Below are positions 31,809 through 44,039 of a DNA stretch of 64,000 nt, piece after piece. Within the stretch, counting starts at the first letter, position 1; every line of letters begins with the position of its first letter. The DNA is taken from contig CM043943.1 in NCBI GenBank assembly GCA_014529385.2, forward strand, positions 98,578,855 through 98,642,854, in the 5' to 3' direction. The position numbers and the translations under genes are program-made. Source of the DNA: Adiantum capillus-veneris (taxonomy: Eukaryota > Streptophyta > Polypodiopsida > Polypodiales > Pteridaceae). Below the pieces are notes generated by a model. It was not told where the DNA came from. It searched no databases and saw only the letters and a program-made list of their open reading frames with translations.

Positions 31809-31822
31809 TGCTCTGATACCAA
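31809..31822 (-). other. Initiator-Met tRNA primer site of the Ty3 gag relic
   Basis: The minus strand reads TTGGTATCAGAGCA, the standard plant LTR-element primer site. The LTR should end a few bases to the right, near 31828 (CCATCTCCA on the minus strand). Confidence 0.7.
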
Positions 31823-31827
31823 CGTAA

Positions 31828-32425
31828 TGGAGATGGCCTATGAACTTTGATAATAGCGGAATTAAGAGAACTAGAGTGAGAATTTTTGTGAGATTACTTT
31901 GAGAACATAGAGGGTGTGAACTTAATTGATGGTAGCAACATAAACATAGTACTTAATTAACTTGGCATGAACAATAATTTTGCAATAGAGGTTATTAGAG
32001 AACATGACAATAGTTGAGGACTGGATTTACTTGGAGCCGGTCCCCCCTCCAAAAGGCGTTCGTATTATAGATTCTCCAATCAAAAGAGACTTGGTACTTT
32101 GCAAAAAGCATTAACTATCCCAAGACTCAGCCCCAAAACCTCAAACACCTTCGAAGGTGGAGAGAGCTAGCGGGGAATGAGGGTAGGGAAGAGGAAGAAG
32201 AATCATTTATAGGAGAAAGAAACAGTTCCTCACTTATTATCACTCTTTTTGCTTAACATAGCATAATAGCATAGTAATGAAGATGAAGAAGATGGCAAGC
32301 TTAAGCATTTAAACATGGCTCTTGGTTGGATTTGCATTCCATAGCCAAGAGTGTTGGTGTAGGCTCTCAACTTCTCAACAAGCTTGGAGAAGGAGATAGA
32401 GCTCTTGCACTTTGCACTTCCCACA

Positions 32426-32470
<45 letters not shown>

Positions 32471-33235
32471 AAATTACATCTCCTCTCATGCTTGGTCCAC
32501 CCCCGTCCCCCCCCCCCTCTCTTTAATCTCTCTCTTTTGTATTATTTAATTATATCATTTGGACATGTGTCCTTTTTCCTTTTTGAGAGAAAGAATTATT
32601 TATTTTTATGCATCTAAATTCTCATTGGACTCCTTTAAAGCCTGTCCAATACAATTCAAGCACATTATGAGGACCAAATGGGGAGGATCTTGACATGTGT
32701 CTTTTATGCTTCTTAAGATATCATGTTTGAATTGAACACTTCAAGCACCTTAGTCATTTAAGCATGAAAATAGTTTATGACTCTTGAGAGATCATGTTTG
32801 AATTGAACACTTTAAGAACCTTAGTCATTTAAGCATGAGAAACACCTCAATCTTGTGCAAGGTTCCCACAAAACACGTTAAGCACCTTAGTTAACAAGCA
32901 CGACAAACACCTCATGATTGAATAGGATTACCACCTCAAGGTTAACCCTAGTTTGCCTAAGGTGCCTAAGGTCAAAGGACTTTTTAACACTAACTTTTGG
33001 AGGTCTTTAATGAAGCTAACCCTAAGGTCTTTAAGCTCCATTATGTAGCATTGATCTTTGATAGACCATCTCTCATTTTGAACCCCTTTAACCTTGGCCC
33101 TGTGTTGAGACAAATCCATAAGCACAGGTCTAAGTGGGCAAGCCGGCATTTGTGGCACTCAACATTGACAAGGAAAAAGACTCAAAGTGGATGAAGAAGA
33201 GGGAGAAGATTGTATGTATCTCTCTCTAGCCCCCT
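31828..33235 (-). repeat. Probable 5' LTR region, outer boundary unknown
   Basis: It begins just outside the primer site. An (AG)n microsatellite lies at 32431-32466, and there is a near repeat of a phrase (ATCATGTTTGAATTGAACACTT near 32724 and 32789). No second LTR copy is in the window, so the right end is a guess. Confidence 0.35.
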
Positions 33236-33829
33236 ACTGTGCTTTTATAGTCATTTCCTTAATGATTATGCTCTAATATTTTTCAGATAGATGGAGGTTT
33301 CCCAAGGTGCATTACCCCCTCCCATCAATATTTTTCCATACAAAGGAAGATTTTCACATTCAATATGGCCTTGATATAGAAGGCTAGGACCCCAGGATGC
33401 TGAGGGAGTCTGATGTCTTGGAGATAGACTAGTCGTGAACCTTCACTCACACAAGTGATACAGGTTCTTACAGGATTAAATACAATAGTATTTGGATGGA
33501 GCAGTTCGAGGACCTCTTGGTATTTTACAGCAAGGTCTACCAAAAGTGACATACGAATATGGACGTAAACATGTCATTTGCAAGAGCATACATCATGCAA
33601 TTTAGTCCATGCATTTTGAAATCTGGTAGGCAAAAAATCTTTGCTTGGTGTGTTGTGAGTGAAGAACACAACAATAATTTGTGTAAATCTGGCCGCTTCA
33701 ATACCCAATACATGCATTGGAAGCTAAAAATGACGTGGGTGAGGCTACTTTGGAGAATGTCAAAGGAGAACCATAGATTGAAGCAACACCTATCTCAAGG
33801 TCACCCCCAACAAGACATGACTTACCAAG

Positions 33830-34516
33830 CCCTCGTGAAGATTACATGCCCACACCATGGAAGTTGAAATCTCTCTTTGAATATGCAGAGTTAAGAGTGA
33901 GAGTGTCCAAAAATGACTTTGCAAGCAGATGGAATAAAGTAGAGGCTACAAAGGTATAAAAGCTGAATGACGAGAAATTTGCTAAAGTGCTTCTACTAAT
34001 GCATGACCATATTACTATAATGAAGTTGAAGTTGTCAAGTTTGGTAGAGAAAGATTTTGTCACAATAACCATCCTTGCTACACAGCTCAAAGCACAAGAA
34101 TCAATGTTGGCAGTTCTTCGAGGAGTAACAATCGAGCCAAACAATAGCTCCACACTAGCCGTAAGTTATTTCTAAACACTGACTATGTACATGAATGTAT
34201 TTCTGCAATCCTTATGTGTATTTGATTGACTACAAGATGAGACCAATCTTTATGTTGATGCTGTCAAGGAGTTGGAGATGCATCATGCCCTGCTTCAAGA
34301 GATGATGAGTGGGGTCAAAGTAGGGCACCAAGTTTGCATCTTCCCATCTCTTCCTTCTGTTCTGCCCCCACCATAGATGAACTTACTTTATCTTCAAAGT
34401 GTACTAGGTGTGGGCACGAATATAATGTCAATGAGGTTGTCATGCTAGTGATGCTACCCTGCAAGCACACATATCACTCAATGTGCTTTGCAACCTCATG
34501 TGTCTATAGGGATTGA
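33830..34516 (+). pseudogene. RING-like zinc-finger gene fragment
   Basis: Plus-strand open pieces. 33987-34175 encodes a helical stretch. 34334-34516 encodes ELTLSSKCTRCGHEYNVNEV, then LPCKHTYHSMCF. The arrangement C-x2-C, a long gap, then C-x-H-x2-H-x2-C fits the first six ligands of a RING-H2 ubiquitin-ligase domain, and the EY...LPCKH.YHS spacing is typical of plant RING proteins. The last pair of cysteines and the conserved Trp are absent before the stop. They may lie on a further exon, or the copy is decayed. No start or promoter is recognisable. Confidence 0.35.
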
Positions 34517-34599
34517 TGTGTGGTTTGAGATTGCTTGAGGGAAATTCTAGGAGATGCTTAGTTGAGTGTCATATAGGGAGATGGTAAGAACCTTACAAC

Positions 34600-35090
34600 A
34601 TCTGTTTTGTCTATATAGTCCATACCACTATGCTAAATACCAAGGACAATATGTTTTTTTGTCTATATGGTCCATACCACTATGCTACATACCAATGACA
34701 ATATGCTAGTAAACAATGTGTCATCATGATATCTAGCAGTGCCATGTGTTTATGCTAGATATAAGTGCCAGCACACTAGTTAGCAATGTCATATCCTTCT
34801 TATACTAGTGCAACCATGCTAGTCAGCAGTGTTTTCATGATATCTAGCATAGATATGTACAATGCTAGATAAGAGTGCCACTATTCTACTTATCAATGTC
34901 ATATCCTTCTTATGCTATATATCAATGCCACCATGCTAGTTACCAGTGCCATATGATTATGCTACATATAGGTGCCACCATAATAACTAGCAGTGTCATA
35001 TGCTAGTTAGCACTACCATTATGCTAGATATTAGTGCCACCATGCTAGTTAGCATTATCCTTAATTTTTGAGAAATGGTAAAACTAATTT
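34600..35090. repeat. Degenerate satellite rich in ATGCTAGTTAGCA
   Basis: Diverged units of about 30-60 bp are built from phrases such as CACCATGCTAGTTAGCAGTG, CATATCCTTCTTATGCTA and GTCTATATAGTCCATACCAC; the last is duplicated near 34609 and 34660. No coding signal. Confidence 0.6.
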
Positions 35091-35100
35091 CTAGAAAGGT

Positions 35101-35264
35101 ATGTATGGATTGTCTGTTGAGTTCTCTTTCTCTTTCCCCTTCTTAGTTAGAAGGGGTATATATGGATTGTCTGTTGACTTCTCTTTGTCATTCCCTTCTT
35201 AGTTAGAAGGTATGTATGGATTGTCTGTTGACTTCTCTTTCTCATTCCCCTTCTTAGTTAGAAT
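35101..35264. repeat. Three-copy 55 bp tandem repeat
   Basis: Units at about 35101-35156, 35157-35210 and 35211-35264 each contain TATGGATTGTCTGTTGA, a CT-rich stretch and CTTCTTAGTTAGAA. They are nearly identical, so the duplication is fairly recent. Confidence 0.8.
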
Positions 35265-35544
35265 AGACAACATGCAGAAGTACATCATAGTATGTGCCAA
35301 CTAGCACACAGTTTGATGGGTATATATAAGCACATGTTAATTAGAATACATGTATGTTAACTAGCATACATGTTTGCGCTAAATAAAACACAAGTAAGAA
35401 TAAATTGGCTAGACTATACATGAGTCTTACTATACACCGAGCGACATTTTTCGAGCGAACCAAAATCCGAGCGAATATTTATACGAGATGGGCCCATGTT
35501 TTCGTGTGTGGTGCGGTTTGAGCCCCATCCTCAATGTCAAGGAT

Positions 35545-35870
<326 letters not shown>

Positions 35871-36134
35871 CTTTATAATATGTATAGTATCTTACTTTTA
35901 CAATTGAGAGAGATAGGTAATGAGTGCACTGAGAAGAGGGACAATGGCGCTTTATGAGGGCTTCATAAAGCGCCATGTGTTAAAAGCCTAATTGTTAAGC
36001 AATATTGAATTCTATAATTCACATAATTGTAACATTCCTTGGGATGGCATCTATTCATCTTTGAGACTGTTAAAATTTTCAAAAGCCTATTTGTTGAGCC
36101 CTCTCTATCGGAGAGGAGGGATCTTCTCTATGAA

Positions 36135-36136
<2 letters not shown>

Positions 36137-36180
<44 letters not shown>
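36137..36180. repeat. (GA)n microsatellite
   Basis: Pure GA dinucleotides. The flanks to 38150 hold no recognised gene, only AT-rich DNA with stops in all frames. Confidence 0.85.
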
Positions 36181-36183
<3 letters not shown>

Positions 36184-38150
36184 ATAGTACTCTTGAATGA
36201 GAAGAGCGATTTGTCTTAGTCCCATGCCACACTAGGGGAGGGAAGCAGGGGCCACGTGGAGGTGGTAGCTAATCATTCACATATGAAAACAAAAAAGTTA
36301 GTCTCTACCCCTTGTTAGAGGGACAACTTCACACCCTCAGCTAAGTTGTCCAACACGTAGCCAATTGTAAAAAGTGCATGCAAAAATTCATTTCAAAGGC
36401 ATTGAACCCTGACAAACAACATCTGCACGAGAGTTTAACCACATAGGCTACTCCCACTTGTTGAGAAAAATGTGTAGCTTTTGTTTTTAAGTCCAATGTG
36501 ACAACATTATTCATGACCATCTGTAAAAGGGGGGTGGGACAGGTGCCCTAGTGTAACAAGGGACTTAGAAACCATTCTAGAATACGAAAGTGAATGGACC
36601 TTTCTTTTCTTGAAACTCTTCAATGTGTATAAAAATTGAAAAAAAAGAAGTGAGACTCTCTCTCCTTCTTTTTTTAGTAATGTTTTTTTCCTCAAAGGGT
36701 GTGCACGGGGGAGGGGGGATGAGGGTGTTGCATTGGAGGGAGATTGTTTCTTAAACATGTTGAAGAACTTCAAAAATAAAAGTCAATTCCCTTTTGTATT
36801 CCCTACAAAGAGAGAGAGAGAGAGTGTAAACAAAAAGTCTAGAGACTTTAGTATAATGTAGATACGATTTTGGGAATGCTTCTTTGAAGCGAATCTAGGA
36901 AGATCCCTTGGAAATCAAGCAAGAAAAAGCATGGCTCTAGTGACAGGTTGTGGGAGCAAGGATGGTGGCAACAAGCCCGAGCTTTACAAAGGTGCTAGAT
37001 GCGATGCCAGCCAAGAGCTACACAAAGCAACCAAGGGTTCAAGGGGTTGCGAGTAGTGGGATAGGCGTTGACACATGAGGGACGTGATTCGCACCCATCT
37101 TAAGAAATCAAGATGAAGCGAGTCCTTACAAAAAGAGAGAGAGAAAGTAAAAAAAGAAAAAGTCTAGTGAATTTATTTAGTCTTCACTCCATTTAGGTCT
37201 CACCAATCTTGGAAGATTAAAAATCCTTTCAAAACATCTCAAGTGCATAATTGAAGGGTGAGTTTAAGAAATGAAAAGACCATGGAGGTGGAAAGTCAAA
37301 TGACTTTTTGTGTGCATATAAATAGAGATGGTTGATTGCACCTTACACATTTGTGTTTTTCTTCTTGGATACACGATAGTTTGACGCCTTTGCTTATTAA
37401 AAAAATAGCATACGTACGTCTATTGACACTTGCCTCACCACCCATAAATCCCTAGCAAGCGGAGTAGTTGTATACACAACGGAATAGGTTGTTAAGGGAA
37501 CCGCCTTGTGAAGAGGAAAGCCTACCAAGCAAAGTTGCATAAGGAGAAGTCTTCCTCCATCACCTCGAGAAGATATTCGACATAAAAAACCACAGGATGC
37601 CAACCTTGAATGACGAGAAGAGCCAACCGAGCCACCCGATCTTCAAAGCCCACCACACCACCAAATTATCCCACATGCAGGCTATTGTTGGTGAACCACA
37701 CACCATCCAAAGAAAGACAAGAATCGGGCGTTGCCACCAAATAAAGGGAGTCTATCACTCACCCTTTACATGAAGTCCGACGCATGCGATACACCAATCT
37801 GCACAAGTTGTCAATCTTTCTCTTGGAAGAAGGACAGGAGAGAAAACTCTCTCTCGAAGAAATAAATAGATGTGTGTGGGGGGAGGGAGAGGGGAGCCCA
37901 GAGTAGGACCAAAGGATAAATTCTAAAGTATCTCAATGTACATATTACCCATGAAATCCAAAACGTGGCGTATATAAGGTAATTGATTGTAGGGCAGGGG
38001 TGGCCAGCAAACCAACCACCGGAGGTCAGACAAGCTTGAAGATGTTGAGCATGTTCACACGCCCAAAGACTTGAGGAGGTGTGGACATGGGGAAGGAGCC
38101 AACACTCAGATCAAAAAAGAGGTGACCATGAGGCTTCCAGTAGCAAGCAA

Positions 38151-38459
38151 CTAATGGCGTTCAACTTGACGGTGGAGTGCAGAATTTGCATGGCACGGGT
38201 CCCAATCTTGCCAGCAAGAATGGACGCTTCGCCCATGCAAGCTAGCGGCAGAATATGTAGGAGGTGCTATTGCTATAGTGGAAGCTAGCATGTTAGGGTT
38301 GTAAATTGTCATTGCAATGCTAGGCTTCTTAGCTCCACTTGCTCCACGATTATCATTAGCTCTCTGGCCTTGAACACTGTGAAGAGAATAACAAAGCCCC
38401 AACAGTACCACCAGGCACACATAACAACCACCATCTCTGGTTGCCTTCCTACGCTTCAT
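38151..38459 (-). CDS. Possible small secreted protein, unverified
   Basis: From an internal ATG at 38459 the minus-strand frame gives about 102 residues: a basic N-terminus (MKRRKATRDGG), a hydrophobic stretch (CYVCLVVLLGLCYSL) ending near a plausible signal-peptidase site, then a polar body with several Cys and His. I know no family that matches. A hydrophobic run after basic residues can arise by chance and no neighbouring gene supports it, so treat this as a weak candidate. Confidence 0.2.
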   Translation of the reverse strand: MKRRKATRDGGCYVCLVVLLGLCYSLHSVQGQRANDNRGASGAKKPSIAMTIYNPNMLASTIAIAPPTYSAASLHGRSVHSCWQDWDPCHANSALHRQVERH

Positions 38460-38630
38460 GTATAGTGGTGCATCACCCTTCACCTTTGTTTTGCCCTCGA
38501 GCTGGTGTTCCTCATGACTAATAATCATAACCCATGCCTATACTATTGCACGAGCTCCACATCCCCTCCATGCAATGAATTTTTTTTGAAGTCTTTACGA
38601 TTAGGTCTTCCCAATCATAAAGATAAAGAG

Positions 38631-38729
38631 AGAGTTTCTTTAAAAAAAAATAACTCCCCTCAAAGGATCTGCACCTTTTGAGGGATCTGCGCATCCTTTG
38701 AGGAGAGTTCTTTTTTTAAAAGAAACTCT
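38631..38729. repeat. Hairpin inverted repeat, MITE-like
   Basis: Left arm 38631-38668 (AGAGTTTCTTTAAAAAA...CTCAAAGGAT) and right arm 38693-38729 (ATCCTTTGAGGAG...AAGAAACTCT) are reverse complements over about 37 bp, with a 24 bp loop. No target duplication is obvious. Confidence 0.75.
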
Positions 38730-39445
38730 TTTTTAGTGAATACTAAAGTCACTATATTTATTTATTTTTTACAACTCTCTCTCTTTGTAGGGAATGCAAG
38801 TGTAAGTGTCTGCGATTTTTTGAAATCGTTTGTGTGGGGAATCACAACTCATACCTTTGATTTTAAGGGGTGGGGAATTCGAAAGGCAAGGATGGTGGTC
38901 ATCGCAGCCAGAGTCGTGTTGGTGTCGTTGTAGCCAGAGTGAAGGAGGGGACGGATGGTGTCAAGGAAGCGAGATGATGTGAATGCAAGAGTATGGGTCT
39001 AAATCGATTCAACCCATTAATTTGTTATCGAGATTTTTGGAATCTCCCAAATTTGTGAGCAAAAGACGTAGAAAGCCCATTCATGCGTGCTCTCTCTTGA
39101 TTCACAAAATACGCTCTCTCTAAAGATACAGTGATTCAATAGGAGTCGCCATCATGGGCTATGCACATGTTCTCATCGGCTTGTCATCATCTCCTCTATG
39201 GACCCATTATTGGATTTTTCTATGCCTACTACTTTCTCTCTCTGTTGGCCTGTCAACAACCCTTCACGCCTCTTCTTGCATCCACGCCTTCTTCTTGCAC
39301 TGAGGGCGCACACACCTCACCTAGCTTGAAGTCACAGCTTCTTGTGTTGTATGAGCAATTTGCCGCTTATTGCAGACAGATTGTTGTTACCGATTGCACT
39401 CCTTATCACGATCAGCTCTAGCAGCCTGCACTTTCTCGAAGCAGC

Positions 39446-39448
<3 letters not shown>

Positions 39449-39506
<58 letters not shown>
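39449..39506. repeat. (GA)n microsatellite
   Basis: Pure GA run. Open frames through it on either strand are repeat translations. Confidence 0.9.
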
Positions 39507-39509
<3 letters not shown>

Positions 39510-40122
39510 GCGCTCCCCTACAAACCAACACATACGAAAGCTGATGTGCTCCCTTGTAACCGCCCTCGAGCAGACACAATGCACCACAGGCCTCTAAGAT
39601 ACCATCGCGATGAAGGAGCAAAAAATCTTGAGAGGCCCACCCTCGCATCGACGCACGTCAACTTTGTGTGTATCTCCGTCCTCCACGCGCCGATCTGCTA
39701 ACTCAAGTGGAAATTCCCAAACTACCTCCAATATTTTGTCATAAATTCCCAAAATGCCAAATTTCTCCGAAGATAAATTTTTTTGTAGCTTTTCATAAGA
39801 GGACTGATTGTTTATCAATACAAGATGCTAAAACTAGAATTGGAGTTGGTTGTGCAGGCTTTGGAGATGAGTTGCCATTTTAGACATAATTGCCTTTTTT
39901 CGCAAAGTGATTTGCGACAAATTACATGGTAAGCATTTGAATTGTCAAAAAGAATAAAAATTAGAAAATCTTGAACAATCCAACCAAAATAGACACAAGG
40001 TTATTTTGGGAATTTTAGAAATTTGAGGAGAATTTCCACGAATTAGAGGGGTATTTTTGTAATTTTCCCTAAAAACTATTATCTCTCCCTCTTTTTCTCT
40101 CTCTGTCTTCACCCTTCCACCT

Positions 40123-40126
<4 letters not shown>

Positions 40127-40163
<37 letters not shown>
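40127..40163. repeat. (TC)n microsatellite
   Basis: Pure TC run followed by a short C tract. No gene nearby. Confidence 0.9.
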
Positions 40164-40166
<3 letters not shown>

Positions 40167-40408
40167 CCCACCTCCACGCGCTGAGATCCTTGCCTTAATC
40201 AAATTTTCTTTTGATGTCAAAGAGGGTATCTTTGAAGGTACCCTCTAATTCAACCCAAAAGTAAAAGTGGCAGGACCTTCTAGCTCCATCTTGATTTTTT
40301 AAGGCGGAATGTTGCGTGATTCCTTTACCCCTTCTCCCAGAGCAGACGCACGAACCAATCAAAGGCACCACCATCGCAGTCGAGGGTTTTTTTCTTCAAT
40401 GCGTATTT

Positions 40409-40616
<208 letters not shown>

Positions 40617-40831
40617 AGACGGAATGATTGCATCTCTTGCCAACAAAAAATTGTGAGCGATTTTGATTGTCACCGTGTCTTTCACCAATAGTAGTCCACA
40701 ACTAGCAAGGCCTCACCGTGTCTTGCGTAAAATAACAATCTCCCCCTACCTCTCTAGTAAGGCCACACATTGTTAAGAGTTGGGTGGAAACACTTCCCGT
40801 CACCTACTCATCACATGTTTTCTAGAAGCAA

Positions 40832-40832
<1 letters not shown>

Positions 40833-40872
<40 letters not shown>
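40833..40872. repeat. (GA)n microsatellite
   Basis: Pure GA run followed by an A tract. No gene nearby. Confidence 0.85.
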
Positions 40873-40876
<4 letters not shown>

Positions 40877-41204
40877 TCCCAAAAAAAAAAAACGTTATAG
40901 CCCCTGTCCCCAACAATCTTTGCACCTCAAGACTTATCCAATGTCGGGCTTGCTAGCACCTACCTCTTGCGTAACATATCCATTCGTAGTTTTAACTGCC
41001 ATCTTTAGAAGGTTTAGGGTCAATTTATCTAATCTCTCAAGTGAAGAAATGAGTGACTTGTAGAAACTCTTTGCTATGTGTATTTTGATAGAGTGCCTCT
41101 TAGTAACTCGCTTGATTTTATCATCGCACGAAGTTTGGGATTCCTCACCATACATGTAATGCCACAAATGTAAGAGGTAATCACTTGCATCAACTTGTAC
41201 ATGA

Positions 41205-41720
41205 CTAAGCATACATGTGTATGCTAACTAACATAGACTTGTATGATTACTAGCAGATATGACTTGAGTGCTAGTTAACACATGTTAATATCCTAACTAG
41301 CACACATGTAAGTATTTGGCTATACCATAAGCGTATTTTCCATACATGTAAGAGGTAATGAATATTACATAAGTATTGATTCTAAGCTTTAGTGAGCTTG
41401 TGTACACTTGTATAGGTGTATGCTACTAGCTAACATAGATTTATATGCTTACTAGTAAATATGTGTATGTTAACTAGCATCCAAGTTTATGCTAGCTAAC
41501 ATAAAATTGTATGCTAATTACCATACACTTGTGTTCTAGTTAACATACATTAATATGCTAACTAGCACATAGGTAAATATCTAGGTATACTATAAACTTA
41601 CCTTGGTGTAATAATGTGCTAGACTTAACCTACATTAATGAAGTGTCTAGCTATACTAGCTAACTTGAATATTAATGTTAGCATGGACCAATATCTATAT
41701 TAGTGTGAGTGAGTGGCATT
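41205..41720. repeat. Degenerate satellite rich in ATGCTAACTAGCA
   Basis: Diverged units carry TATGCTAACTAGCACACATG-like phrases. The same phrases occur at 35280-35395, so the two blocks are related and bracket the microsatellite-rich 35.4-41.2 kb interval. Confidence 0.6.
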
Positions 41721-43195
41721 GATTAATCCTACACTAATAAGATAAGCCTACATTGCAACGTTAGCCACACAAACAAGACATGCTTTATAGAGACCTACAA
41801 AAGTACAAAACAATAGCTATATTGGATTACAAAACAACACACTGGCAAGGTATCCCCAATTTCAAGTCGATAGTCCTTTGCACACTTTGCAAATTGTGTA
41901 CTTATATTATAGAAACACATGTATACAGAGTAAATTGTATGTTCAACAAAAAGTACATGGCCTTTAAAGGTCAGGCAAGAGGGGATACTAAGTGTAGCCA
42001 AAAGTACAGGGCCTTTGAAGGCTGGGTAACAAGGTATACAAAGGTACTTGTTTAAGTTTTAGTTACAAACCAAAACATTGAGAAGCTCTCAACGTCTAAG
42101 GGGGTATGGATCATGTTCTCCCAAGCTTATGTAGGTGGTCAGGTACAAGCAACCAAAGCCAAAGCCAATTCACAAATTTTTCATTGAGGTACCCAGCAAA
42201 CTAAGACTTCTGGATATCTTCTAGCTCTGGCAAAATCAAACAACAATGGAAGAGATTCTAAAAGCACTTGTATGCAGAATCATCAATAGTTAAAGTATTT
42301 TGAGCATTTTATTTCTTTTATTTACCCCAAAAATCAAACAAGCATTTGTAAAGAATGGGCTTTTTTGACCCAACAATGACTGCATCACCTTCCTACCTTT
42401 TGTAGTGAGACTAAGACAAAAGATTTCGAGCTAAAATTTTGGCACACTCAAGAAATGCCTCACAAGGAGGTTGGAGACATTGAGGGCTGCACACAACTTC
42501 ATATATAACTATGAAATTATCCAAGCACAACAGCAAGAAGTGAAGGGCTCTAGTATGGTTAAAAACATGTTGGCCATGTTCATACAACACCTCTTTCATC
42601 CTCTTTGTGTGAGAGGGGATTGTCTCACTTGCCTTGAAATGTGACACTAGCACTCCATTCACGTCAAAAAATAAGGATCCTTGGATCCTTCTCTATGGGA
42701 GGTGGTGTTTGATCTAATTCCGGCTTGTCAACTGACAGATCTACATTCCTTGTGTCCTTCCTAAAAGTTGGATTATCAAATACTTGGACCATTCAAGATA
42801 ATTGGCCAAGTGAATTCGGTCACATATCGTCTCCAATTACCACAGTCTATGGAGATTCACTCAGTCTTCCACGTTTCAGTGTCGAAGCCTTGTCATTAGT
42901 CCAAGATTCATGGGAGATGCTCATAGCCATCATTGCCCATAAAGATTGATGGTCATGCAGAATATGAAGTCAAGCAAATCCTTGACTCCAAACTCTCTCG
43001 TGGAAGACGTTAGTACCTTGTACATTAGAAAGGGTATGATGCAAGCAAATGAACATGGGAGCCTACATGTAACCTCCATCAAGCATCGACCAAAGTTCAT
43101 GAGTTTCATCAACAATATCCATCAAAGCATGCCCCTACACGAAGAGAGACAACCGCTCCTCGTAGAATTCATGTCACTTGTGAACAGCTAGTTCA
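41721..43195. other. Unassigned DNA
   Basis: No recognised gene or element. A short plus-strand open frame ends at 43191, just before the heat-shock-element block. It has no family match. Confidence 0.4.
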
Positions 43196-44000
43196 TCCTA
43201 GAAGCTTCTAAAAGGAAGATTCTAGAAGGTTCTAAAAACATCTTGAAGAATCTAGAAGGTTCTAGAAGCATTTAAAAGAATTTAGAAGGTTCTAGAAGAT
43301 TCTAAAGAAGCATCCAAAAGATCAAGAATATTCTAGAAAGTTTAAGAAGCTTGAAGGTGCTAGAAGAACTAAAAGGTTCTAGAAAGTAGAACCTAGAAAG
43401 TTCTTAACCTCCTCAGGCTTTATTATAAATAGAGGCCTTGGGTTACAATCCCCTTAGTCTTTCCAACACCACTTGTGAAGCTCTTGTGACACAAGCCTTC
43501 TTCTAGACCTCATCTTGCACTCAAGCCTTATCCTTGAATCAAGACTTGTAAGCTCTTCTAGCTCTCATCTTACATTCAAGCCTTGTCCTTGCAATCCTTG
43601 CACTCAATCCTTATTCTTGACAACAAGTTTTGTAAAACAAGCCTTGTGATTCAAGCCTTGTAATCAATTCTCCTTATTCAAGTATCTAGTTGTATAACAA
43701 AGTCTCCTTAATCAAGTATCAAGCTGTATAATCAAGGTCAAGTGTTTCAAAGAATCAAACAACAAGCCGTTGTATTGTGAGCGCCTTCTTTTCTCTAGCT
43801 CAAGACATAATCGCTCTCCACTTGATCTTGTCGATGAAGGGACTTTGTTTGAGGTGATGGAGGTCAAAAGCTCCCCCCTTATGTGATTCTATTTGCATAT
43901 GTGGCTATATTTTTGAAGAGTGGATCCGTGATCAGTTTTTCATGTTAGGTCTTTGGGTGTGGTTGTCCTTTTAATGGTGTTGATGGATGAGATGGGGTGA
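43196..44000 (+). promoter_or_regulatory. LTR-like promoter with heat-shock elements and TATA box
   Basis: 43200-43400 consists of short repeats around TTCTAGAAGGTTC. Perfect heat-shock elements (alternating GAA and TTC at 5 bp spacing) occur at 43215-43232 (four boxes), 43255-43267 (three) and 43285-43302 (four). A TATA box (TATAAATAG, 43425-43433) follows about 120-210 bp downstream, then a CT-rich leader with repeats of AAGCCTTGTCCTTG. This layout is that of a plant LTR U3-R-U5 on the plus strand. No partner LTR or interior is visible, so it may be a solo LTR or a fragment. HSF binding is an inference from the motifs. Confidence 0.55.
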
Positions 44001-44039
44001 TTTCTTTGGTAGAGGAAATCGTCATTGAGTGCGTGCCAT

